Shown in pieces: positions 37,220-44,982 of a DNA stretch of 64,000 nt. How positions within the stretch are numbered: the first letter of the stretch is position 1; every line of letters starts with the position of its first letter. The position numbers were made by a program, and so were the translations under genes. The notes beneath the pieces were generated by a model. That model was not told the origin of the DNA and did not search any database. It was given only the letters and a program-made list of their open reading frames with translations. Source of the DNA: JAMZMI01 sp964353015 (lineage in GTDB: Bacteria > Bacteroidota > Bacteroidia > Cytophagales > Cyclobacteriaceae); assembly GCA_964353015.1 (NCBI GenBank), contig CAYGUA010000021.1, positions 27,437-91,436 on the forward strand, read 5' to 3'.

Positions 37220-38430
37220 AAATTAGCTTCCTGATCAAATTTTCTAATCATAGTGAGTTTCATTTCCTTTGTGCCATCAAAAGCTTTTTGCTTGATTTGT
37301 TGGAGATTTAGCCAGCCTAAAGCATCAATGATGTCTATGTTTTCATAAAAGGAGTCCCGCATAAAATGCACAAATTTTAAGGCTCTAAATCCGTCAAACC
37401 ATTGAAAAAATCGGTTCATAAAAATTGTGCGATTTGGTGCATTTTTTTTCATTTTTTCCAAATCTCCTGTGAAATCTAATTGCTTGAGAAACGCAACAAC
37501 ATTGGCTGAATAACCAACCGTTTCAAAGTCTGGAAAATCAAATAAATAGCTGGAGGTAGTTTCTAGAAATTGTTTCAATTCAGCGAAAATCATTGGATTA
37601 TAAACCTTATAACCATCATTATCTTGTTTCAAATAATTTGCAACAGCATGACCTGTGCCAAATGGAACCCTGTCCGAAACCCTATCTGATGGGAAAATAG
37701 TCGCATCATTTATTTCACCAATTCCTCCTAGTGGCATCATTTTGTGAATAAAGTAAAAATCTTCTGCGGCCTGCCTGCTATTCATCCCACCTTGCTTTTG
37801 ATACGCCTTTGATTTCACTGTAATGCAAGATCCTAAAGTTTGAAAGGCAAATGGAAACCTGGCCCATCTCAAAGCATTGATGTAATACCTCAGATAAAGT
37901 TCGTAATTAATAATTGCCTCAATATTTGATCCGCTCAAATCATGCTCATAATGCACCAGTCCAACTTGATTATTCTTGTTAGAATAGAATTTTTTAATTT
38001 CTGAAAAGTAATTTGGCGAGCATTTACAATCAGCATCAAAACAGGCAATTACCCCATTTTTCTTTTGAGATTCAAATAGCCTTACTGCCTCATCCATGCC
38101 AATTTTTCGCGCCAATCCTACGCCCGCTTTTTTATCAGGAAGTTGGATGAGTTTGAAAAGGACGGGAATCTCGAAATGATTGCTTGTTAGTTGTGATATT
38201 GTTTCTTGATTGTTTTTAGTCACGTAATCAGATTCTGTTTCTGCTTCATTGACAATTAGGATAATCAAAACATTGTCTTTTGCTTTACAAGCCTCAAGCG
38301 AGCGTAGCGCTTTAATGATATAGGGTTCATTGAAACAAGGAATAACCACTACAATCTCAAGATTTTTGTTTGGCTCATATTCTGGAAACTCAGTTTGAGG
38401 CCAGGCATATCTATTGAGGTATAAACTCAT
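37207..38430 (-). CDS. Family 2-like glycosyltransferase
   Basis: A 407-residue protein. ATG at 38428-38430 is chosen because it forms an ATGA overlap with pdxH; an earlier in-frame start adds eight residues. The GT-A fold is indicated by VVVIPCFNEPYIIKAL near residue 30, the DAD metal motif in CFDADCKCSPNYF and an ED pair in RQAAEDFYFIHKM. No transmembrane segments are obvious. The sugar and acceptor are unknown. Being translationally coupled to pdxH is not explained by function. Confidence 0.8.
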   Translation of the reverse strand: MSLYLNRYAWPQTEFPEYEPNKNLEIVVVIPCFNEPYIIKALRSLEACKAKDNVLIILIVNEAETESDYVTKNNQETISQLTSNHFEIPVLFKLIQLPDKKAGVGLARKIGMDEAVRLFESQKKNGVIACFDADCKCSPNYFSEIKKFYSNKNNQVGLVHYEHDLSGSNIEAIINYELYLRYYINALRWARFPFAFQTLGSCITVKSKAYQKQGGMNSRQAAEDFYFIHKMMPLGGIGEINDATIFPSDRVSDRVPFGTGHAVANYLKQDNDGYKVYNPMIFAELKQFLETTSSYLFDFPDFETVGYSANVVAFLKQLDFTGDLEKMKKNAPNRTIFMNRFFQWFDGFRALKFVHFMRDSFYENIDIIDALGWLNLQQIKQKAFDGTKEMKLTMIRKFDQEANFYVK

Positions 38431-39068
38431 GGTGACAGTCGCTTTACTTGCCAATCATTATTTTCTCTTGAAAATAACAGCCGATCATGAAGCCTGCTCG
38501 GACGCCCTTGCCAAAATTCAATCGTATTAGGAATCACTCGATATCCACCCCAAAAATCAGGTAATGGTATTTCCCCATGTTTGAATTTTTCCTTCATTTC
38601 TTGCATTTTCATTTCAAGTATGCTTCTGGAGGTAATGACCTGACTTTGATGTGAAACCCATGCCCCAAGTTGACTTCCTTTCGGTCGGCTGAGGAAATAT
38701 TTTAGTGATTCACTTGTAGATACTTTATCGACAACACCAGTGATAGAAACTTGTCTCTCTAATCCATACCATGGAAACAAAAGACTCACATTGGGGTTTT
38801 CCTCGATTTGCTGCGCTTTTCTGCTTTTATAATTAGTATAAAAAACAAAGCCCTGCTCATCAAAAGCTTTGAGCAAAACAGTTCTCTGATATACCTGACC
38901 ATTTGTGTCAACTGTTCCCAAAATCATAGCATTTGGTTCCAGTAATTCAGAAGAGATTGCTTCCTGAAACCATTTTTCAAATTGCACGAACGGAGATCGA
39001 TCAACTGATCCAATATCTAATTCTGCTTTGGTGTATTCTTTTCTAAGACTGGCTACATCAGTGTCCAT
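38427..39068 (-). CDS. pdxH: Pyridoxamine 5'-phosphate oxidase
   Basis: A 213-residue FMN enzyme that oxidises pyridoxamine or pyridoxine phosphate to pyridoxal phosphate. Family blocks are MILGTVDTNGQVYQRTVLLK, FYTNYKSRKAQQIEENP, RPKGSQLGAWVSHQS and the C-terminal PNTIEFWQGRPSRLHDR with RLSP at the end. Length and start are standard. It is first in a two-gene operon with the glycosyltransferase. Confidence 0.96.
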   Translation of the reverse strand: MDTDVASLRKEYTKAELDIGSVDRSPFVQFEKWFQEAISSELLEPNAMILGTVDTNGQVYQRTVLLKAFDEQGFVFYTNYKSRKAQQIEENPNVSLLFPWYGLERQVSITGVVDKVSTSESLKYFLSRPKGSQLGAWVSHQSQVITSRSILEMKMQEMKEKFKHGEIPLPDFWGGYRVIPNTIEFWQGRPSRLHDRLLFSRENNDWQVKRLSP

Positions 39069-39174
39069 ATGACTTCAAATCAGGGGGAATAATGTTTATG
39101 TTTGTTTTATAAATCAAAGATAGGTATTCCGATTGCGCTCATAGGCAGGAGCCTTAAAAAAGGAATTATTTAAG

Positions 39175-39759
39175 ATGAAATTAAGAATTGATTTGAGTGT
39201 GGATAGTAGCCAGGAATGGCTGGATGCGGTGATGAATGATTTTGATGAGTTTTTGAAAGATCATGCCAATTGTGAACGAAAAGCCTCAGCCATGGCAATG
39301 AGTTTTGTTGCCAAATATCCTGATAGAATAGATATTATCCCTGAATTAATCGACACGGGAGTTGAGGAGTTGGAGCATTTTAGGCAAGTTTATGAAATCA
39401 TGGCTAGTCGCGGAATTCAGTTGACACATGAAATTTCACAAGATATTTATGTAAAGCAACTTATTGACAAATGTCGAAGTGGGAGGGAAGAGCGATTTAT
39501 GGATAGGCTTTTACTTGCCTCCATTGTTGAAACCAGGGGAGCGGAGCGCTTCAGAATGGTTTATGAAGCCTTGGAAGAACCTGAGTTGAAAAAATTCTAC
39601 CAGCAACTTTGGGCGTCAGAAGCAAAACATGGGGAGATATTCGTTCGCATGGCCTTAAACTATTTTGAAGAAGCAAGTGTCTACCAAAGGTTGGAAGAAA
39701 TGAAACTAGAGGAGGCAGAGATATTATGTAGTTTACCAATTAAACCAGCATTGCACTAA
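39175..39759 (+). CDS. miaE: tRNA hydroxylase MiaE
   Basis: A 194-residue ferritin-like diiron protein that hydroxylates the isopentenyl side chain of ms2i6A37 in tRNA. The iron ligands are visible as two E...ExxH sets: NCERKAS with EELEHF and ETRGAERF with SEAKHGE. The segment FLKDHANCERKASAMA is characteristic. Its stop overlaps the next start by one base (TAATG). The miaA and miaB genes are not in the window. Confidence 0.92.
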   Translation: MKLRIDLSVDSSQEWLDAVMNDFDEFLKDHANCERKASAMAMSFVAKYPDRIDIIPELIDTGVEELEHFRQVYEIMASRGIQLTHEISQDIYVKQLIDKCRSGREERFMDRLLLASIVETRGAERFRMVYEALEEPELKKFYQQLWASEAKHGEIFVRMALNYFEEASVYQRLEEMKLEEAEILCSLPIKPALH

Positions 39760-40334
39760 TGGATTATTTTGTTCATGATGAAATAGTAGCACCGGAAAGA
39801 GGAGATTTATTGATTTCTGAGCCTTATCTGCCAGATCCAAATTTTGAGAGAACTGTCATTTATTTATGTGAGCATGACGAAAATGGATCGTTTGGTTTTG
39901 TATTAAACAGACTTTCACCCAATAGTTTGGATGAATTAATTGGTATTTCAGGATTTGAGGCTACCGTGCTAGTAGGAGGTCCCGTACAGCAGGACACATT
40001 GCATTTTTTGCATAAGGATACATTGCCAGTAGCCACGCGCAAAGAAATATCCAATGGGATTCACTGGGGTATTGATTTTGATGGACTTATGGAGTCAATT
40101 GAAAATAAAGTGGTAGACCCGAATGACCTTAAATTTTTTGTTGGGTATTCAGGTTGGTCTGAGGGTCAGCTAATGGAAGAAATTCACGCCAAGTCGTGGA
40201 TTGTATACAAGCAAGCAACTCAGGATATGGTATTTAATACAAATCCTACCCAACTTTGGCAAAATGTATTGGAAGAAATGGGTGGAAAATTTAAAGTAAT
40301 ATCGAAATACCCGCTTGACCCCAGACTGAATTAA
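39759..40334 (+). CDS. YqgE/AlgH family protein
   Basis: A 191-residue cytoplasmic protein of the UPF0301 (YqgE/AlgH) family. The N-terminal block GDLLISEPYLPDPNFERTVI and the GSFGFVLNR and VGGPVQ segments are family hallmarks, as is GYSGWSEGQL. The biochemical role is not established; AlgH was first linked to alginate regulation. It is translationally coupled to miaE. Confidence 0.93.
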   Translation: MDYFVHDEIVAPERGDLLISEPYLPDPNFERTVIYLCEHDENGSFGFVLNRLSPNSLDELIGISGFEATVLVGGPVQQDTLHFLHKDTLPVATRKEISNGIHWGIDFDGLMESIENKVVDPNDLKFFVGYSGWSEGQLMEEIHAKSWIVYKQATQDMVFNTNPTQLWQNVLEEMGGKFKVISKYPLDPRLN

Positions 40335-40339
40335 TTAAT

Positions 40340-40347
40340 TAGCTTTG
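40340..40347 (+). promoter_or_regulatory. Possible -7 element upstream of the DUF349 gene
   Basis: TAGCTTTG fits TAnnTTTG, 29 bases before the start codon. A CTTG at 40314-40317 is 22 bases upstream of it. Confidence 0.35.
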
Positions 40348-40375
40348 AATAAAATTTGAATAGATTATCCGAGAT

Positions 40376-42322
40376 ATGGAGAAGGATGAAAAACTTACTG
40401 ATGCTACAGACTTAAGTCAAGAGGATCAGGATTCAGTTCAGGAGCAGCCTGAATTATCAAAAGAAACTGAAGAAACGAGTCTGCAAGAAGTAGCACGTGC
40501 CGAGTCAGTTACTGTGGAGCCCAAATCACCTCCTGCGGTTGAAAGTGAGGCTACTGAAGCGAGTGATGACGAGGAGGAGGAATCTGATGATGACGATGCT
40601 GATCCATTGGCGCAGCTTCATCTGGAGGAAGCAGACAAACAGGAAATATTCCTTGCGTTAAAGCAATTTGCTGCGACTGAAGACATGCGGATGTTGGATC
40701 GTGCGCTCAAGGAAATAAAACCTTATTATGACAAACTTCATCATTTAGAAAAGGATGAGGCACTCAAAGCTTTCCTGGCAGAAGAAGGTAATGAAGAAGC
40801 TGATTTTCAGTTTAAGTCTGATGAAGTTGACAGCAGTTTCTTTTTATTATACAATACACTTCGAGATAAGAAACAGAAATATTTTTCTCAACTCAGCAGG
40901 GACAAAGAGCAAAATCTGAAGAGAAAAAATGAGTTGTTGGATCAAATCCGCGACTTGGTAGATGGTGAAGAAACCAACGCATCAATGGCTGAGATGAAAA
41001 ATCTTCAATCCGAATGGAAGACAATCGGCCAGGTTCCTTCACAATATGCAAAGACACTTTGGGCTAATTATAATGCCCTAATTGATAGGTTTTATGACAA
41101 CAGAAGTATCTATTTCGAACTTAAAGAATTAGATAGGAAAAAGAACCTTGAGGCTAAAGTAGAGCTATGTGAAAAAGCTGAAGCTTTGGAAGCTCTGGAT
41201 AATTTGAAAAATGCCATTTTCCAACTCAACGAACTTCATGACGAATTCAAGCATATTGGTCCGGTTCCTAAAGATGATCAGGAAGCATTATGGGAAAGAT
41301 TCAAGACGGCCTCTGACAAGGTTTATTCCAAAAGAAAAGATTATTTTGATGAGCTGAAAACGAAGCTAAATGAAAACGTTGAGGCCAAATTAGCGATTGG
41401 AAAGGAGGCTGAAGATTTTGTGAGTTTCACTTCTGATCGAATTAGTGATTGGAATAAGAAAACAAAACAAATTCTTGAATTACAAAAGAAATGGGATGCT
41501 ATTGGCGGTTTGCCAAAGGAAAAATCTAAAGATGTAAACAAGCAATTCTGGGGAAATTTCAAAAAATTCTTTGCCAATAAAAGTGAGTTTTTCAAAAAGC
41601 TGGAAAGTGAGCGAGAAGGAAATCTTGAATTGAAAAAAGAATTGCTGAAAAAAGCTTTGGAACTGAAAGAAAGTACAGAATGGGATAAGGCAGCCAATGA
41701 GCTGAAAAAACTGCAGCAGGATTGGAGAGATATCGGGCCCGTTCCAGAAAAGCACCGAAACGACATCTATCAGAAATTCAAAGCAGCATGTGACGCATTT
41801 TTTAATAGAAAAAGATCTGAAGGATCAGGTCAAAGTGCGGAGTTCAAAGAAAACCTGAAGAAAAAGGAAGATATATGCTCCATGCTGGAGGCTTATCTCA
41901 ATACAGATGAAATTGCGTTGGACGAGGTTTATGGTTTGTTGGATCAATATGCCGATGTTGGATTTGTTCCAAAGGAGTCTATTGATGACATACATAAGCG
42001 ATTTGATGGTATTATGGATAAGCTTCTTGGTTTCGAAGAACTCACCGATGTACAACGAGCGGAACTTGAAATAAAAATTCAGGTAAACAAACTTAAGAAT
42101 AGTCCACACGGAGCTCAAAAGCTCAATAGGAAGGAAAGCTCAATTCGTAGAAGAATTAACGAGCTAGAGAATGAAATCTCCACTTGGAAGACAAACATGG
42201 ATTTCTTTGCTGCATCGAAAAATGCAGATAAATTAAAAGATGAGATGTCTGGTAAAATGGATAAGGCAGAAGAAGAAATTCGCGATTTAAAGAACCAGTT
42301 AGAGGTTTTTAAAAATTTATAA
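40376..42322 (+). CDS. DUF349 repeat coiled-coil protein
   Basis: A 648-residue cytoplasmic protein. Residues 1-75 are a very acidic, low-complexity region (EASDDEEEESDDDDADP). The rest holds about five DUF349 repeats of roughly 70-75 residues, each with a W.(D/T)IG(P/G).P(K/E) core, for example WKTIGQVPSQ, FKHIGPVPKDD, WDAIGGLPKE and WRDIGPVPEKH. The last 80 residues are coiled-coil. DUF349 proteins are helical and of unknown function in Bacteroidota. There is a promoter-like element in the short gap behind the YqgE gene. Confidence 0.9.
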   Translation: MEKDEKLTDATDLSQEDQDSVQEQPELSKETEETSLQEVARAESVTVEPKSPPAVESEATEASDDEEEESDDDDADPLAQLHLEEADKQEIFLALKQFAATEDMRMLDRALKEIKPYYDKLHHLEKDEALKAFLAEEGNEEADFQFKSDEVDSSFFLLYNTLRDKKQKYFSQLSRDKEQNLKRKNELLDQIRDLVDGEETNASMAEMKNLQSEWKTIGQVPSQYAKTLWANYNALIDRFYDNRSIYFELKELDRKKNLEAKVELCEKAEALEALDNLKNAIFQLNELHDEFKHIGPVPKDDQEALWERFKTASDKVYSKRKDYFDELKTKLNENVEAKLAIGKEAEDFVSFTSDRISDWNKKTKQILELQKKWDAIGGLPKEKSKDVNKQFWGNFKKFFANKSEFFKKLESEREGNLELKKELLKKALELKESTEWDKAANELKKLQQDWRDIGPVPEKHRNDIYQKFKAACDAFFNRKRSEGSGQSAEFKENLKKKEDICSMLEAYLNTDEIALDEVYGLLDQYADVGFVPKESIDDIHKRFDGIMDKLLGFEELTDVQRAELEIKIQVNKLKNSPHGAQKLNRKESSIRRRINELENEISTWKTNMDFFAASKNADKLKDEMSGKMDKAEEEIRDLKNQLEVFKNL

Positions 42323-42340
42323 TTTTTTTTTCATCTGAGG

Positions 42341-42371
42341 TTTGGAATCCAAGTTTGAAATTTTACATTTG
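42341..42371 (+). promoter_or_regulatory. Promoter of tRNA-Thr
   Basis: TTTG at 42341-42344, 19 bases of spacer and TACATTTG at 42364-42371 match the Bacteroidota consensus exactly. The tRNA begins about 45-50 bases after the predicted start of transcription. Confidence 0.72.
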
Positions 42372-42423
42372 CACTCGCTTTGAATGAAGCGGATAAAGAT
42401 TTCACTGCGAAGCAGTAAATCAG

Positions 42424-42496
<73 letters not shown>

Positions 42497-42501
42497 CTTA
42501 T

Positions 42502-42534
42502 AAAGGTAGTTACAGAAATGTAGCTACCTTTTTT
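42502..42534 (+). terminator. Terminator of tRNA-Thr
   Basis: AAAGGTAGTTACA (from 42502) pairs with TGTAGCTACCTTT around the loop GAAA (one G-U pair), followed by a T run ending at 42534. Confidence 0.85.
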
Positions 42535-42561
42535 ATTTCCCAGCGCACAAAAAATTCCTCA

Positions 42562-42587
42562 AAATCATGTTCATTTGAACATGATTT
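42562..42587 (+). promoter_or_regulatory. Perfect inverted repeat covering the mobA start codon
   Basis: AAATCATGTTCA (42562-42573) and TGAACATGATTT (42576-42587) are exact complements around two bases. The mobA ATG (42581-42583) lies in the right arm. In DNA this fits a dimeric repressor operator; in RNA it would bury the start codon in an 11-bp stem. Confidence 0.65.
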
Positions 42588-43138
42588 ATGCGCTTATTCT
42601 TATTGGAGGGAAAAGCACCCGAATGGGAGAGGATAAATATCTCATGGAGGTAAATGGAAAACCTCAGTATCAGCATCTTTATGAGCTTTTGTCTGAGATG
42701 AAAATACCAACTTACTTATCCTGCAATGAGCTTCAGCACAAAGTTATTTCTGATCAATACAGAAAAATCGTTGATCGCTTTCCAGATTCCGGACCGATCG
42801 GAGGAATCGTGTCGGCTACATATGTTCACCCGGAATCGAGTTGGCTGGTGATAGCATGTGATCTTGTGCGAGTAACCGAAGAAGCAATTGCCAGACTCAT
42901 AGCTGAAAATAAGGACACATACGATGTAGTCACCTTTAAATCCACACATCAAAAATATTTCGAGACAACCTTATCGATATATAATCCTGGGGCTTTTGGT
43001 GTGCTGAGAGAAGCATTGAGATTGAGACAATTGAAGTTGCAAACCACTCTCAAAAAATGTGTGGTACATATCCTTGAAGTACAAGATGTATCATTTCTTA
43101 AAAATGTGAATACTAGGGAAGACTTAAAAGATCTTTGA
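42581..43138 (+). CDS. mobA: Molybdenum cofactor guanylyltransferase
   Basis: A 185-residue nucleotidyltransferase starting at ATG 42581 (MIYALILIGGKSTRMGEDKY); the in-frame TTG two codons earlier is not needed. The GGKSTRMGEDK loop binds GTP, and DSGPIGGI and ACDLV (metal site) follow, as in MobA, which attaches GMP to molybdopterin. It is 12 kb from the rest of the cofactor genes and stands alone between a tRNA terminator and an SDR gene. The family resembles other sugar-phosphate nucleotidyltransferases, but the nearby cofactor pathway supports MobA. Confidence 0.82.
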   Translation: MIYALILIGGKSTRMGEDKYLMEVNGKPQYQHLYELLSEMKIPTYLSCNELQHKVISDQYRKIVDRFPDSGPIGGIVSATYVHPESSWLVIACDLVRVTEEAIARLIAENKDTYDVVTFKSTHQKYFETTLSIYNPGAFGVLREALRLRQLKLQTTLKKCVVHILEVQDVSFLKNVNTREDLKDL

Positions 43139-43281
43139 TCCATCATGTTTGGTAGTTGGTTAATTACATGATGCACTTGCATCTTACGTTTTAATAATCA
43201 TATTAAACGTGTCACATTAATCCAACTGTTTGAACTAAGTTTTTCAATAATTCAATATTTATCCTCATCTCAATTAAGCTA

Positions 43282-43289
43282 TATCTTTG
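43282..43289 (+). promoter_or_regulatory. Possible -7 element upstream of the SDR/radical SAM pair
   Basis: TATCTTTG fits TAnnTTTG, 47 bases before the ATG at 43336. A weak TTTA occurs 20 bases before it. Confidence 0.4.
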
Positions 43290-43335
43290 CAACTGAAATG
43301 CTGCAAACGATTAATGTGGTAATTACAATCTGGTC

Positions 43336-44898
43336 ATGAGTGAATTGAATCAAGAAGAATCTGTAGGTGATAAGGTAAGTCAGGAAGAAATTGAAAAATG
43401 CATTTCTATATTGCAGAATTTGTCTTTAAACCTTAGTCAGGTTTTTGAATTACCAGAAGAAACCAGAATTTCCTTGATGAAAGCTGCAGGTCAAATATCA
43501 CGACCTCAGAAAGAACTTTTTCAACAGGCTAAAAAAGACGCAGAGAAAGCATTAAAACGTAAAAAAGCTGAGCAGGAGCGTCACGCCAGAAAAGAGACAG
43601 GAATCCGTGCGGCAAGGGAAGCAACGATTTTTTCTGCTCCAAAACTTTTAGGTATTTCTGATCTGATGGCCAAACAGCTTGGTGAGCTTAATTCTCCACG
43701 CAATTGCTACGTCTGCAAAAAGGAATATACCCAACTACACCATTTCTATGACACCATGTGCAAGGAATGTGGTGACTTCAACTACGCCAAACGATTTCAA
43801 ACTGCTGATCTTACAGGGCAAGTTGCAATCGTCACTGGTTCTCGTTTGAAGATTGGTTATCACATTACATTGATGATGTTGCGGGCAGGAGCCACGGTCG
43901 TCGCGACAACCAGATTCCCTGTTGATTCCGCTTTGCGCTTTTCGAAGGAGGAGGATTTTACCGAATGGGGTCATCGCCTTAAGATTCATGGTCTCGATCT
44001 CAGACATATTCCAAGTGTGGAGATATTCTGTAATTTCATTGAGTTGCAGTATGACCGATTGGACATACTGATCAACAATGCTGCACAGACTGTGAGGAGG
44101 CCGGCTGGATTTTATCAACACCTGATGGCAAATGAGGAAAAGCCTATTGAAAAGCTGCCACCTTATGCTCAGGATCTGCTCTCTGATCATAATTATTGTT
44201 TGAAAGAACTTCGGGAATTAACCACGATTAGTTCCAAGGAACAAAATAAAAATCTACCGGTCTCATGGCATGCACCCGAACCAGGGATTGGTATCAGGTC
44301 TTCAGCAAAGCTTTCACAGATTCCATACAGTTTTGACAATTCGTTGAGTAAGGAGGAGATCTTTCCTGAAGGGAAATTGGATGCGGATTTGCAGCAAGTG
44401 GATTTGAGAAAAACCAATAGCTGGCGACTGAAATTGGGTGAAATTGAAACACCAGAAATGGTCGAAGTGCAACTCGTAAATGCCGTGGCTCCTTTTGTGC
44501 TTTGCAATCGTCTTTCCCGACTGATGCGTAAGGAAAACACAGGAATGAAACACATCATCAATGTGTCGGCAATGGAAGGGAAGTTTCAGCGATTCAGAAA
44601 AGAAGACCGCCATCCGCATACAAACATGGCTAAGGCAGCTTTGAACATGATGACACATACATCGGCTTCCGATTTTGCCAAAGATGGAATTTTTATGAAT
44701 GCAGTCGATACTGGTTGGGTGACAGATGAAGATCCTGTGGAATTGGCAAAAATGAAAGAAGATTTACATGATTTCCAACCACCTTTGGATATTGTAGATG
44801 GTGCCGCCAGAGTGATGGATCCATTGTTTGATGGCATCAATACAGGTAAACATTGGTGCGGTAAATTTTTGAAAGACTATTTTCCTATTGATTGGTAA
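43336..44898 (+). CDS. Zinc-ribbon SDR-family protein with altered active site
   Basis: A 520-residue protein. Residues 1-115 are helical and charged. A Cys4 zinc-ribbon-like motif lies at Cys124/Cys127 and Cys142/Cys145. A short-chain dehydrogenase fold follows: the nucleotide loop is TGSRLKIG at 167-174, with NNAAQT later, and the serine of the active site is probably Ser411 in NVSAMEG. In place of the normal YxxxK the sequence is T429-x3-K433, so the catalytic tyrosine is missing, and there is an insertion of about 130 residues after NNAAQT. It probably still binds NAD(P). It precedes a radical SAM gene by 84 bases and the two are likely cotranscribed. Function unknown. Confidence 0.8.
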   Translation: MSELNQEESVGDKVSQEEIEKCISILQNLSLNLSQVFELPEETRISLMKAAGQISRPQKELFQQAKKDAEKALKRKKAEQERHARKETGIRAAREATIFSAPKLLGISDLMAKQLGELNSPRNCYVCKKEYTQLHHFYDTMCKECGDFNYAKRFQTADLTGQVAIVTGSRLKIGYHITLMMLRAGATVVATTRFPVDSALRFSKEEDFTEWGHRLKIHGLDLRHIPSVEIFCNFIELQYDRLDILINNAAQTVRRPAGFYQHLMANEEKPIEKLPPYAQDLLSDHNYCLKELRELTTISSKEQNKNLPVSWHAPEPGIGIRSSAKLSQIPYSFDNSLSKEEIFPEGKLDADLQQVDLRKTNSWRLKLGEIETPEMVEVQLVNAVAPFVLCNRLSRLMRKENTGMKHIINVSAMEGKFQRFRKEDRHPHTNMAKAALNMMTHTSASDFAKDGIFMNAVDTGWVTDEDPVELAKMKEDLHDFQPPLDIVDGAARVMDPLFDGINTGKHWCGKFLKDYFPIDW

Positions 44899-44982
44899 TC
44901 GAATTTTCTTTGGTTTGGATTTTTAGCTATTTCTTAAAATCAAAATCATGATCTTGCATAATCAAATTAAGCCATTGATTTT

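Noticed and set aside
41341..41766. Antisense 141-residue ORF within the DUF349 gene
   Set aside because: It is rich in Ser and Phe, the usual reverse-strand product of a Lys/Glu-rich coding sequence, and lies wholly inside a well-supported gene.
42562..42587. FNR box for mobA
   Set aside because: The sequence does not match TTGAT-N4-ATCAA; the palindrome is centred differently.
43735..44190. Antisense 151-residue ORF opposite the SDR gene
   Set aside because: It overlaps the Cys4 motif and Rossmann start of the SDR protein; no independent evidence.
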